Origin: Tetrahymena thermophila SB210
Taxonomy: Eukaryota > Ciliophora > Oligohymenophorea > Hymenostomatida > Tetrahymenidae
Direction: 5' to 3'
NCBI RefSeq assembly: GCF_000189635.1
Contig: NW_002476151.1
Location: 1 to 64,000 of the forward strand
DNA: 64,000 bases
The translations under genes were made by a program, and so were the position numbers. The notes under the pieces were generated by a model, which was not told the DNA's origin, did not search any database, and saw only the letters and a list, made by a program, of their open reading frames with translations. Position 1 is the first letter of the stretch, and each line of letters opens with the position of its first letter. Of the stretch, positions 1 to 13,259 are shown in pieces.

Positions 1-431
1 CAACCCCAACCCCAACCCCAACCCCAACCCCAACCCCAACCCCAACCCCAACCCCAACCCCAACCCCAACCCCAACCCCAACCCCAACCCCAACCCCAAC
101 CCCAACCCCAACCCCAACCCCAACCCCAACCCCAACCCCAACCCCAACCCCAACCCCAACCCCAACCCCAACCCCAACCCCAACCCCAACCCCAACCCCA
201 ACCCCAACCCCAACCCCAACCCCAACCCCAACCCCAACCCCAACCCCAACCCCAACCCCAACCCCCAACCCCAACCCCAACCCCAACCCCAACCCCAACC
301 CCAACCCCAACCCCAACCCCAACCCCAACCCCAACCCCAACCCCAACCCCAACCCCAACCCCAACCCCAACCCCAACCCCAACCCCAACCCCAACCCCAA
401 CCCCAACCCCCAACCCCAACCCCAACCCCAA
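1..431. repeat. Macronuclear telomere, C4A2 repeats (G4T2 on the other strand)
   Basis: About 72 uninterrupted copies of CCCCAA run from base 1 to 431 and then stop abruptly at non-repeat sequence. This is the Tetrahymena-type telomere repeat, C-rich strand reading 5'->3' into the chromosome, so base 1 is the chromosome end. Two copies carry five Cs (262-266 and 407-411). No subtelomeric satellite follows. Confidence 0.98.
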
Positions 432-644
432 TCATTTAAAGTAACTACACTAACTAAGGTTTATTATGTTAATTTTTAGCTTATTTATAATTATGAGTTT
501 TTAATATTTTGTAAAAGATTACTTAATAAATTTAAATATCAATTGAAAGTAAATACATTTTAATTATAAATTAAAATTGGAATTTGATAAATAATAAATT
601 TATATATCATACCAGTAAATTAGTAGAATTCAAAAAATTAATAA

Positions 645-3600
645 ATGAAAGAAGTATATCTTATATTCATAATTACTAATCTTATAAAAGTTGCTTCAAC
701 TGTTTCTATAGAATGTTAAATTGGATAATATTTTGACTTGTTTGATAATGTTTGTAAAGATTGTTCATCTGGGTGTACAACTTGTTATGACTCATCTAAT
801 TAATCTTGTTTATAGTGTGCATAAGGGTATAAGTATGATTTCTATAAATAATCATGTGTAACAAATTGTTAAAGTAACCAAGTTGAATACAATAACTAAT
901 GCGTTTAATGCTAAGTAGAAAATTGTATTTAATGCGATAAGCAATTTATATGTAATAAATGTGATCATGGATATATTCTAAAAGCCAACTAAGTAAAATT
1001 TTAGATTTTTTATAGTACTTAAATGTATTCATTAAGAATAAGTGCGTTCCAGATTGTCCAGACAGCTAAGTTTTAGAAGATGTGTGCAAATATTCATGTA
1101 GCAATAACTTTTTGGATATATAAAATAGAAAATGCGTAGAAAAATAGTATTGCCCATCTACAATAAGATACAATAATTTTTGTAACTCTAATGTTATTTT
1201 AACTGCAGTTATATATGGTAAGTATAAATTAACTTTTATTAAGATGAATTTTATAATTTATAAATTTACAGATACGCTATTATACACTTTCGATAATGGA
1301 GGATAAATATAAGTTTTGAAATATCCATCACTCGACTACGTAACTTAAAAGTTGTTTTCATCTGATAGCTAGGTATATAAATAAAACATCATAGAAATAT
1401 AAAAATTCAAAAATAATTATTTTAATTTAATAAATAGATTATTGATTGGATATTTCTTAGTATCAATAAAAAAAAGGTGATAAGTATAAGTTCTACATAA
1501 ATAAATTTAATAGATTTAGAGATTTTTGCTCTTTTAAATTCGACAAATATTCCTTCTTCAAGAATTGTCCCAAACGCTTAGATTCTATACAACTAAAAAA
1601 TGTATATAACTCCTTCAGGGTCTAATTTGATAATTATTGATTTTCTTACTTTCAATTAAACTAGTTTCCGCTTAAGTAAGTTTTTACATTTTATATATTA
1701 AATTCTTTAAAAAAATTTAATTTATTTTCTAGAGGAAGACACTATTTCAACAGCCAAAGCATGGGATACAAAAAAATTAAATCTTATAATTAAGAACGAT
1801 GATTTCTCATTTAGTTATATTGATACTGTTTAAAATTCTGTTATTTAAGTTTCATGTACTAAGTGTTAGGGAATATCTACTTTTTATCTCACAGACAATA
1901 TCTTTATTGGTAATAACTATTCACAAGCTTTAATAAGTATCTTTTATCTGAACTTTACAGAGGCTTCAGGGGATCTTATTTTCTAAAAAACTCTAACAAT
2001 ATAAGGAATTATAGTTTATGATAACCTATTACCGCCATATTATGTATTAAATTAAATAATCTAATTCAACATTATTTTAAAATAAAGCTTTTTTTCAATT
2101 TGGAATGTTAACTTTTTAAATCATATTTGAAAAATTATTTTATTAAGTAAATTTAAAATAAAGCCTTAAAAATATTTTTCTTTGCTTTTTTTGAAAGAAA
2201 CTAATTAAATAATAGCAAATTTTTTTTCTTTGACAAAAGTGGTAATTAGCATACTTATTTAATTTTTTAAAATTAGATAATTTTTTATAGTGAAGAAACA
2301 TACTGCTTATACTTTTTAACATAGGAATAATAGACTTTAGTTACTTATCTGGAAGATGACTACGATTTTTAAATTGAATATGAAACTTTAGACTTTATAA
2401 TCTTCTAATAGAATGATTCAAGCTCTTTAGGCTTATAGATCGTTTAGGATACATAGGCTATTTCAGTTTATAATTTAACTTTAAATACAAATTTTTCAGA
2501 TTATTATGTTTCTGTTGTTTAAGGGTTCAATAAATAAAGTTTGTCAATATAATATCTATTTATACTATTTGAAGGTAAAGTAAGCGTTTTTGATTAATAT
2601 AAAAGGGAAGCAATCCAAAGTTGCTTCTAAGCTTACTCTTACAAAACATTTATTCCTGTTTTAAAAGCAACTGAATAAATGAAAACTCCATAAAATAATA
2701 AATTTATGATTAAATAAACAAAGTATTTTAGAAGTGCTAATGGCTCAATGATTGGCTATTTAAATTCAAGGGGATACTTTATTTTAATTTAAGAAGATAC
2801 AGAATAGCTAATAAACACATACTACTCTGAATTAGGATAAAATATAGATGTTTGTAGTGCTTTTTAATCAGTAAAGCAATCGAAAATCTATTTAATTATT
2901 TAAAATATCGAAAAAAATATATTTTAGTTAATTGTTTTAGGTTAGATCAACTTGAGAGTATTAGATGTTGTTTTTATTGATAATATAGGAAATCCATCCT
3001 AAATTTAATGCTTCTATTCAGTAGATAAAGAATAAATAGTTATTGGATTCATAGACAGCAAACTTTACTTGTATCAGATAGATTTATTAAAGAGTATTAA
3101 AAATAACTTAAAATTTTCAAAATTTTAATAAAATTTCATAAAATTAGATTATAAGGTGATTAAAAGCACTCAATTGAATTCTGATTACTTATATGGAGAT
3201 TATGAAATAAATATGCAAAATTAGCTTGTGTTTACAAAAAATCAATACTTTATATTTATTATTTTAAATTTTAATCTTGATATCGTAAAAAAGATTTATT
3301 TTTATGATTCAAAATGTATCAAATAATTATTTATATATTTAATTAGGTCTTTGAACAGTAATTTAGTGTCACTAGTTCTTTATAAATAGGATATGCATAT
3401 AACTAATAGAATAATACTATTCTGCTATAATTCAACAACATGATCTACTTATATTAACTAGAAAATTCTAGAGTAATTTAAGAAATAAATTTACCAAATT
3501 TAAAGATATAAGCAATATATGGATTTTTAGATTCACCTTGGGTTTTTATATAAGATTTAAAGATGGCCATTATTTTAAACTATTTGACATAAGATATTAT

Positions 3601-6600
3601 TTTAGTAATTTCAAATTTAATTTAAAAAATTTACTTTTTTTTGATATTTTATTTATAATTTATTTTATTATTTCAATTAATTTTAAGCAATACTAATAAG
3701 AAGGAGCACTTAAAATAACTCAGCAAAATTGGTTTTCTTCTACTATTTTTGGGTTTATAAGAAATTAGTTTGAACTCAATATTTTTAATTGTGATTCTAA
3801 GTAGCTTAAAAGCTAAAGCTTTGGATAAAGCATTTTTGATTATAACATTTATGATTTTAATATAGCTTTAGTAACATTTTTAACAAATTAAATCTTGGTA
3901 TTTGACTATTTAAATTAGAATATCATAAATTAAATTAATTTAGGAAATGTAAAATTTATTATTCTTTTAATAATCATTAAAATTTTTTAAAATAAAAAAA
4001 GGATATTGTAAGTTTTAATGTTATTTTACCAGTAGATTTTTAGTTATCATAAAATAATATAATTTTTTAATAAAATAATGATTTTCTATTCTTTGTCACT
4101 AATCCAATACTTAGTTCCCATTTCGATATAGAAATAGATGCTGATTAAACTTAAAAAACTGATTTATATTCTTCATACATTTCAGAATTAGATATTTTTA
4201 TAATTTCATCAATGGAATCAGTTTAGATATTTTAAGGAAGAACTGTTAATAACATTATTGCAGATATCTAAGTTGGAGAAACTATTGGAAGCGTTCAATA
4301 ACTAATTTAGAATATTTTATATTTGATGGATTAGCAGATAATTCTTATCTAAAACACTAGATATTTTATGATTTTTGATATTATAAATAATTTTTAGGTA
4401 AATATATAAATTAATATTTAATTATATTTAATAATTATTTAAATTAAATAAAAAATTAATTTAGGTTGTTGAATTTTAAAAAGGAATAGACTTTATGAAT
4501 AAAATAACTGACTAAAAGATGTTATTAGCTTATGGGATAAACGAAATTTTTGACAACTCCTCATGTTTATATGATTTAAAGGTAAATAAAATACTTTTAA
4601 GTTTCAATTAAAGTAGTCCTTCCTAAATTAAAACCTACTTTAATTAGTTAATACCCTATATTTTTTCAAAAATTAAGATTTTATGAAAAATTCAAATTTC
4701 TCGGCAATCAGTCAGAAGGCTTTATAGAGAAATTATGATAATTAAGAGAAACTACATTAATTTAATTTTATTAAAGCTTTGAAGAAAAATTTTATATAAA
4801 TATCAAAATTTATTTTTTGTTTAACTATTTATAAAGATTAAAAAACAATTGGGATGCTAATAGTCTGATTTCTAAAGTTTTTTTAATAGCTATGTTAATT
4901 AAATAGTACTAAATAATAAATATATTTTATATATCTAAGAATATATTTAAAAAATTTAAGATTTAAAATTTTAAACTATTTGGAGCTATAAATCTGATGG
5001 AAGTGTTAACTTTAGCAAATGCAATGATATGCTTTAAATTTGTTTACTGTTTGATTAAGATGGTGCAATATATTTAATATAATATTTTAATATCGAAAAA
5101 GGAAATGTATCAGTATCAATTTTTAGTCTAATAAATATTTAAGCAGCTCCAATAGTAAATTTCTTAAAAAAGTTGAAAATTAAGTTTATCTTATTTTTTA
5201 ATTTGGAAATAGGTTTAATTCATTATCTCGTATAATTGTGCTATGATCGCTTTTGAGTAGAATGTAAATGTTCAAGTTTTATGCAACTAGGGTGGATTAT
5301 TTTACAGTAAGATTCTATATCTTGATTCACCAATAACAAGATACTTTAAATATGCAAACTTAAATGAACTAATTATTTATATTACTGATAAAGGAGAAGT
5401 AAAGTTATAGCAACTTGATCTATTAAACTATAGTAACTAGGTCTACACAATTAAAGTGATTATTTTTATTTAAAATTTTTTTTTGAAATTAAAGTCTTTA
5501 ATTAATTATCTAGCTTTAAACAGATAGTAACTCATTAAGTGAAAAAAGTAGTATTTAAATGTATTAAGAAAAAGAACTGCTCATAATTTATATTGGGAAT
5601 GTTATTTATTTTATTGATATCTACCTAAAAGAGTTGATGAGTTTAACAGTTCTTGATTACAATATTGTTGAGCTATTTTTAGATAAAGATAGATAAACCT
5701 TACATTGTTTCCAGCTATATAAATACCAAATATTTAGCATAGAATAAATATTTTATATTGGACCACCTAGGATATAGCCAAATAAAGTACAGAGCTATAC
5801 TTTGTTTGTTGAATATAAGTATTTATTTTAGGTAGATACATTATAGGATATTGTTTTTTTTAATGAAGTAACTAATGATAAAGACACGCAGCTCGTTTAA
5901 TTGAAAGAATTAAAAAGAGAGTATATTAAAAAAAATTTTTAATTGAATTTGAAAACTGAACATGAGAATAAAATATATGCTTAAAATGCTCAAATAATTC
6001 TCTTAAATAACAACGATTTAGAAATAGATGTCATGATAATCTTTAATAAAAAGATAAGCAGAATTTTGTATAATATTTAAGAATTGGTGTTGAAGTAGAT
6101 TGCTTGGTCAACTACATATGATATAAATAATCCACCATTTGATTTTTATTCTCATGAAGTTATTGTTTAAGACAACTACATTATATTCTTTGACTTTAAA
6201 AATATGATGATAAAAACTCTGGTTTAATATTCAGAGAAAAGCTCGAATAATAATAATACCTTTTCAAATAACTTATTTAAATTTTTAAATGTTACATCAG
6301 TGAATACTTATTATAAGTTTATGTAAATATACTATTTTTAAAACAATTTAGACGCTCTAGTTATTGTAGAGCAAGACAACAGGTTAAAATTAGTTAATCT
6401 CTTTGATAACTAGTTGATATTTGACAGCTATGTATTTGTACCAAATAGCTAAATATCTTTTTAAATAGATTTTGTAAAATTTAGTATGATGAAATCTTAT
6501 TTAATCTTAAATAATAAATATTCTTTTATGATATTGGATATAAATAATAGCTTTAAGTAAATTTATTATTAAGTAGTCACAAATAATATTTAATCTATTT

Positions 6601-9600
6601 AGAAAGAAGAAGCTTATAATATACTTTATATAATAGAAGATAGAGGATATTCTATCAATGTTTTTGACTTAGATACACTTTCGATTTAGAAAAATACAGT
6701 TATATTTAAACCTGGTAGAAGTAATATTTAAATAACAATCATTTCGAGTTTCATCGTAATATATAGTGATTCTTAAGTGAATTTTTATAACAGATCTACA
6801 AAAAGGTATATTCTATCTTATAGATATATTGATAAGTAGTATAAAGTTCAAAATATTTAGTAGACACTTTTTGATAACTATTATATTGTGGTAATGAATT
6901 AAGCTATAAGATTAATTACAATTGATTTTGTTTCTTAATAATCTTTTAGCCTTTTTCAAGTAAATCTTGAGTAAAGCGAAGTATTCTCAGTCGATTTTGA
7001 TACTATTTATTCTAAATTTACTATAGAAATCCAATCGCTGAAATATGGCGAATATGTCATTTCAAATATTGTATTTTTCTATAAATAATGGCTCCTCCAA
7101 AATAATGAGTTTAGAGTAAAAAATGTCTTTAACAATTTCAAATAAATTAGATAAAAATTATTGTGTGCTTTTGAATTTGTCATGAATCCAAATGAAATTA
7201 ATAATATAGTAGAATAAGAACTTCTACAGTAAAGTAGCAATGCTTTCAATTTTGCTATTACCTCTATGCAGGTATATGTTAAAGAATAAGCTAGATTTTA
7301 AATTCCCTATCTTGATGAATCCTATATTGGAGATGGAGGAATAAGCATTAAACTTTAAAAATATGCATAAAATTCAAATTTAGAAAATAATTAAGATACC
7401 TCATTACCTATACCAGCTGATCAAAAATATACTATGGTCTTAAAGGAAACATTAAATTTTTTAAATTCCAATGCAGTGAATTTCGATAATTTAATTGTTT
7501 CATTTAAATATTTAAAAGGATAAGTTATTGAACTTAATGGAAACAAATTTTAAAATTTATAGGATATCATCTTCAGTTATACTGATATATATACTGATAT
7601 TAAAAATTCGACTTTGTATCTAAGAAATCTTGAAAAAGTAGTTTTTCATAATATAAATTTCTAAAATATGCAGCAAATTGAAACACCTTCTTCAGGGATG
7701 GGAGTAATATCTATAGATAATGTTCTAAATGTAGTTATAGATGGCGTTAATTTTACTAATATAGATAAACTTTTTGGGAGAGGATCTTTCTTAAGAGTAA
7801 CAAATAGTTTAAATGTTTAAATTAAAAACATCAATTTCAATAATATTACTTGTGTTGGATATTCAGCTAAAAATTTATAATAGCTTGGTTTACCAACAAC
7901 AATTAACTATTTAAATTATTTTTTACATTTTGAAAATGTGACTAATTTAGAGATATCTTATATTAACATGAATAGCTGTAAATGGACAAACTTCTATTTT
8001 CTAAGGACTATAAATATTTCAAATGTGGTATATTTTAATAACAGCTAAATAACATAATAAATAGTCATAGTAAATCAAACATTAGATTAAATACTACAAT
8101 AAGGCTACTAATTAAATTAAGAGTGCAAAATAAATGGAATCTTTGCTAATTAAATATCCTAAAGTAATATAATTCAAGTTAATCACTAAAAATAAAGAGA
8201 ATTTAAAGCAAATGATAGCATATATTTAAATTATAATCTTTTTATTTGCTTACCATAAAGCTTTTTTAGCTTTTTTTTAACATAGGCAGTTCAGTTAAAC
8301 AATATTTTAATTGATGATTTATAACTCAATGCAGTAGAATTTAACATTTTTAATTTTATACAAACAAATCAAATTTTAAGTGATAATATTACTTTTTCGA
8401 ATATATTTCAAACTTATCTTTAAAATCCTCCTTTGGCTTAAGCTATCAATACATAGGGTAGCTAATAATTTGAAATTTCAAATAGTGTATTCGAAAAAAA
8501 CTCTAACATAAGATTTATCTTCACTCCTAATCTTCCTATAAGTTAGGCAGAATTAGTATAAAATCAATTTGTAAAATTCAATAAAATTTAAGTCCGTAAT
8601 TCACAACATTTTGCATGTCTTATTGAAGGAAGTGCTTATGATAATGTAATTATAAACTCTTATTTTTATAATTTAATTAATGGTTAAACTCTTAAATAAA
8701 TCTAAGAATTACAATCTAATAACTAATACATATATTTTTCAAAATAACCCAGTGGAATTATAGGTTTATATAGCATTCATAGCCTCCTACTTAAAAACAA
8801 CATATTTCTTTCATGTAAAAGTTACTCAAGTGCAGCAATTTATCTCAGCCAAGGATATATAATTTAATTTATTTAAAACAAATTCGAAGCTAATTAGGCA
8901 TTAACGATAGCAGGAGCTGTAAATTTACAAAATATTATATCAATCACTTTAGTAGGTTGTACTTTTTCTTTAAATAAAGCAAGTGAAAGTGCTGGTGGAG
9001 CTATTATTATCCAATAATCCTTAGTCTATTAATTTACAGGTAATATTTTCCAAGGAAATCAAGCAAAAAAAGATTCAGCAGGGGCTATTTTACTTATTTC
9101 TACAGATATTAAATCAGTAAAATCTTTATTTTGATAAATTAATTTTATTTTTTAAGCAAATTTATTAATTTTTCTTTTAATAATTCAAATTAGTTTTATG
9201 GAAATTATTTTGAGAATAACCAAGCAGCTATAGGAGGATGTATGAGATTTTACTATACCCTTCCTTCGTTCTTTGATAAAAACAATACTTATCTATAAAA
9301 TAATACATTTAAGAATAATAAAGCTTCACTTTATGGTCCTAATATAGCCTCTGATCCATAAGGAATAAATTTAGTATAATAAAATTTAAATAGCTCTACT
9401 GTGTATGTTTTTAATCAAACTTAAAACTATACAGTCATCAATTAAATAAGTGGAGATTACCTACAATACCCTCTGAAAGTAGTTTTGACAGATTAAGATA
9501 TGATACCCATAATATTTCCATATTCTCTTTATTTATAAAATTAAAATAATCTAAAAGATGCCAACTAATAAACAATAAACTAAAATGAGAATCCTGATAA

Positions 9601-12600
9601 TAACTTTCCAATTGAAAGTGATTAAATAACTTAGCAATTTTAATCTTACTAAATTCAAGTTATTCCTTATCCTTCAATGCATATTGATGAAAGTAGTATC
9701 ACTACGGTCTATGATTTCTAATGCAAATGCTATATTATAAACTTTTCATTATCTGCTAAGCCCTTATTTAATTCATCCTTTAAAATATAAACAAAAAACT
9801 CATATTATATTACTGATTTTAATAATACTCAACCATAATTATTATTTTAACCTTTAAGTTTGACAATAAATGTGGAATTCGGTAAGTGTTTACCTGGAGA
9901 TATCTTAGTCTTTAATGATTAAATTGTTACTTGTCAACCATGTCCCAGTGGTAAATTATAAATATTTCCTTATTTTTTATTAGAATTTTTTTTAGTAACA
10001 TTGCGTTTTGTTTTTAAAATAAAAAAATATCTAAATTAAAATTTTTATAAAATAAAATATTAATTTTTTTTATAAATAGGAAAATACACATTAGTTGATA
10101 TTTCTAGTTACACATAATATGATAGTAACTTACAAAAAGATCAGTCATTATAATAATGCAAAATATGCCCAGAGTAAGCTGTTTCGTGTGAAAAAAACAT
10201 AATTAATTTAAAAAATGGATTTTGGAGATTAAATAATATGACTGATTTAATATATGATTGCTAAGATTCGAGGGATAGTTGCCTTCCAGAGGATCCAAAG
10301 AGCAGATAAGGGTGTAAAACAGGATACATTGGTATTTATTGTGCTGAATGTGATTACAGAGCAAAGTTGTGGGATTTTTAGTATGGTAGATTTTATGATT
10401 AAGATTGCTAAACATGTAGTTAAATTAATTAATGGAGCAATATAGTGTTTACAGTAATTATTCTGATTTTTCTATTTATTTACAACTATATGCAAGTAAA
10501 CAGGTAAAGAAAGTTTGCTAAAAAATCATGTATAAGCTATTATTTAAGAAAATTTAATTTCATGCTGATTGGTAAAAGTGGCTTAATTGACCATGGAGCT
10601 GTAATTAATTTATTTATTCTTTAAAAAATTTTATTTCAATATTTTTTGAATTCTTTTTAAATAAATTTAATTATACATTTTAAATATTCATAAAGGTCTA
10701 CACAAAGATATTCATCAACTATCTCTAGATTATGTTTTTACTATTTTCAAATAAATTGTAGATACCTATTGTTAGATAAATTTTACAACTTTTAGGAGGA
10801 GATCCTCTTTAATTGCAATACGCAAGCATGGACTGTGTTATTTCTAATTTTTCTTCATTACCTATTTATGTAAACAAAACATTATTTTAGTAGTTATTAC
10901 CTTTAACTATTCTAGCTCTTTGCATTTTAGTTTTGGCCATTTAAAAAAATATATCATAAAGAAGAAAAAATATTACTTTTTAGACCAAATATATATTTCC
11001 TTCAATGAGAGATTTCAAAGCTTAAGGACTATTTATTTATCTATTTTATTCTCCTTCCTTCTTGATTAAATTAATATCATACATGTTTTGTTCATCAACA
11101 ATAAGCTTCTCTCATTTAGTAGGTGATCATTCTTATTCTTGCTTTACAGCAGAGCACAAAGCTTATTTCTATACTTTGCTTCTTCCTCTTTTTATTTTGT
11201 GGGCCTTTTTAATTCCTTTAACTGTAATATTTATCCTTCGTAAAAATTCTAATAAGCTATACTATATATGGATAAAGCAATCATATGGATTTTTATACCA
11301 AGAGTATAACGATAAAAAATACTTTTGGGAATTTGTAAAGATATATATGAAGATTTTGATAATGGTAGTTGTGATAGCTTTCAACAATGATTTGTCTTTA
11401 AGATATGTTATAGTTATTTTTATTCTTTTCATTTATTTTTTGATAACTTTGCAAGCAAACCCTTATATCACCAAGGATCTAAACTATTGTGATAGAATTT
11501 CGAATCTCACTATAATTTTATCTGTAATAATTGATCTATTTTTAAATTAATCTTCAAGCTCTTCTTTTGTATTCTAATAAGTCAATTAAATTATAATTTT
11601 GGTAATAAACTGCTTTTTCCTTTTGTTAATTTTAAAAAGATTGATTCTTAAGCCCTTGCCATTCAGCTATTCGGAAATGAATTTATTTTAAAAAATGATT
11701 TATAAATTAAGAAATATCTTTCCAGCTTTATTTTCTTTTGTTTAATTTTAACCATAGAATCCTTTCAACATCTTTAGAAATTGGAAAAGACTAAAGTTAA
11801 TTATTTAAAACTTTTAAGAAATGAGGAAATCTAGGAATTTATTTAATGATTAGTTCTTTAAAACCTTTTAATAAACTCGCTTTTATGGTTAAGGTCTAAA
11901 CGAAATAACCAGTCATAGTTCTCAAAAAAGCTAAATTGAAAGTATAAAAATAAGAGAAAGATAACCTATTCATTTATCTTCGCTACCTTGCAATATGTCA
12001 ATAGAAGATTGTAATCACTTTCTTTATTTTCAATTTATTTTATATTTACTATAAAATTTATTTAATAAACATAAAATTTTATTAAAACTTATTAAAAATT
12101 TTCTCATATTTTTATAATTATCACTAATATTGATAGAAAAGTATTCATTGCAGTTGAATTTTATTGTATATTTTAAATAATAAAATGTTTAAATTAATTA
12201 TCACCAAAAATCACAAGAATAAGTTTTTTTTGAAATGTCCTAAATTAAAAGGATTCAATAATTAATTATTTTTGTGTGAAATAAATTTAAAAAAGAATAA
12301 TTTAAAAAAATTTATTTTTTTTGATTTTAGTTTATTCAAGTGTCTAAGTTTTATATTAAATAAAATTTTTAAAAGTTGACTAATAAGATAGTAGCCTAAA
12401 AAAAAGTACAAAGAAAGGATAATTTATTAAGACTGTAAAAACTGAACCATATGATATTAATGAAATTTAATTAGGATCTGTATAAATCAAGAGTAGTGAA
12501 AAAAATTTTTAGAATAAAATTTGTGAGGACTCTTCTGTGTTTGAAGAAAATATGGAGAGGCTGCAAGAAGATAAATATTCGATTAACGACATAAGCTAAT

Positions 12601-12881
12601 AAAAGTTTATCTCTATCTTTAAACTTAATAGAAAAGGATTTGAAGAATAGAGAAGCAATTTCTAAAATAAAAATTAAGAATCTAATCAAATTGATCAGAC
12701 AAATTTTACTAATTTTTATGAAGTACAGTCCCCGAGCAGCTTTTACTAGAATGAATTTTCTTCTTAAAATATTAGAAACTAGAGCTCTATTTAAGATAAA
12801 AGCCAAATAAATTAACTAAAGCTTAAATCTATATCTTAATTAAATTAAAATCAGAGTTCGCACAAATTTAAAAAAGTATGA
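645..12881 (+). CDS. Giant cysteine-rich multi-spanning membrane protein
   Basis: Unnamed large surface-type protein, roughly 3,500 residues. The ATG at 645 opens a hydrophobic signal peptide (MKEVYLIFIITNLIKV), then a furin/EGF-receptor-like run of CxxC pairs (about 740-1200). The long middle part has no domain I can name. About 7440-9800 reads as N/I/F-rich imperfect repeats like a parallel beta-helix. A second Cys block follows (CQPCPSGK near 9940, CKICPEQ, GFWR near 10220, CKTGYIGIYCAEC near 10340), then several transmembrane segments (about 10440-11900) and a Ser/Gln-rich cytoplasmic tail ending at TGA 12879. This order is typical of large putative transmembrane proteins in Tetrahymena and Paramecium. 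At least a dozen introns are likely; 1218-1271 and 12011-12330 are phase-consistent. Most middle exon joins are unresolved. Role unknown; adhesion or sensing is a guess. Confidence 0.8.
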
Positions 12882-13259
12882 TTTTAAAAAGATTTTGATG
12901 TCATGTATTTTGTTGTTATTTAAGTAATTCTAATCAGTTAAATTATAAAAATAGACAAACATTTTATTTAAATGTGCTTTTTGTTTATTTAATTAATGAA
13001 TGAATGCGTATAAATTTTAAAATTTTTCTATCCTGATTATTTTTCTAGTTGATTTTGATAAATACTTAATAAAATAATATGAAAATTCACATTATTTTTT
13101 ATCATATATTATTTCAATAATATTTCCTTTACTTATTCATGTATGTGTTATGTGTGATATTCAATTAGCAAAAAATTTAAAATTTTTTCTATACATTAAT
13201 TCTAAATTTTGAATATTTTTTAATAATTTTATATTTCTAAAAAAGCACAAAAGTCAAAA
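12882..13259. other. Intergenic, 378 bp, tandem gene spacing
   Basis: AT-rich spacer between two plus-strand genes. It must hold the 3' end of the giant membrane protein gene and the promoter of the WD40 gene. I see no conserved motif or hairpin. Confidence 0.6.

Noticed and set aside
10254-10445. Separate small frames around 10.2-10.4 kb on both strands
   Set aside because: Out-of-frame shadows of the giant membrane protein, whose Cys-rich frame runs through here.
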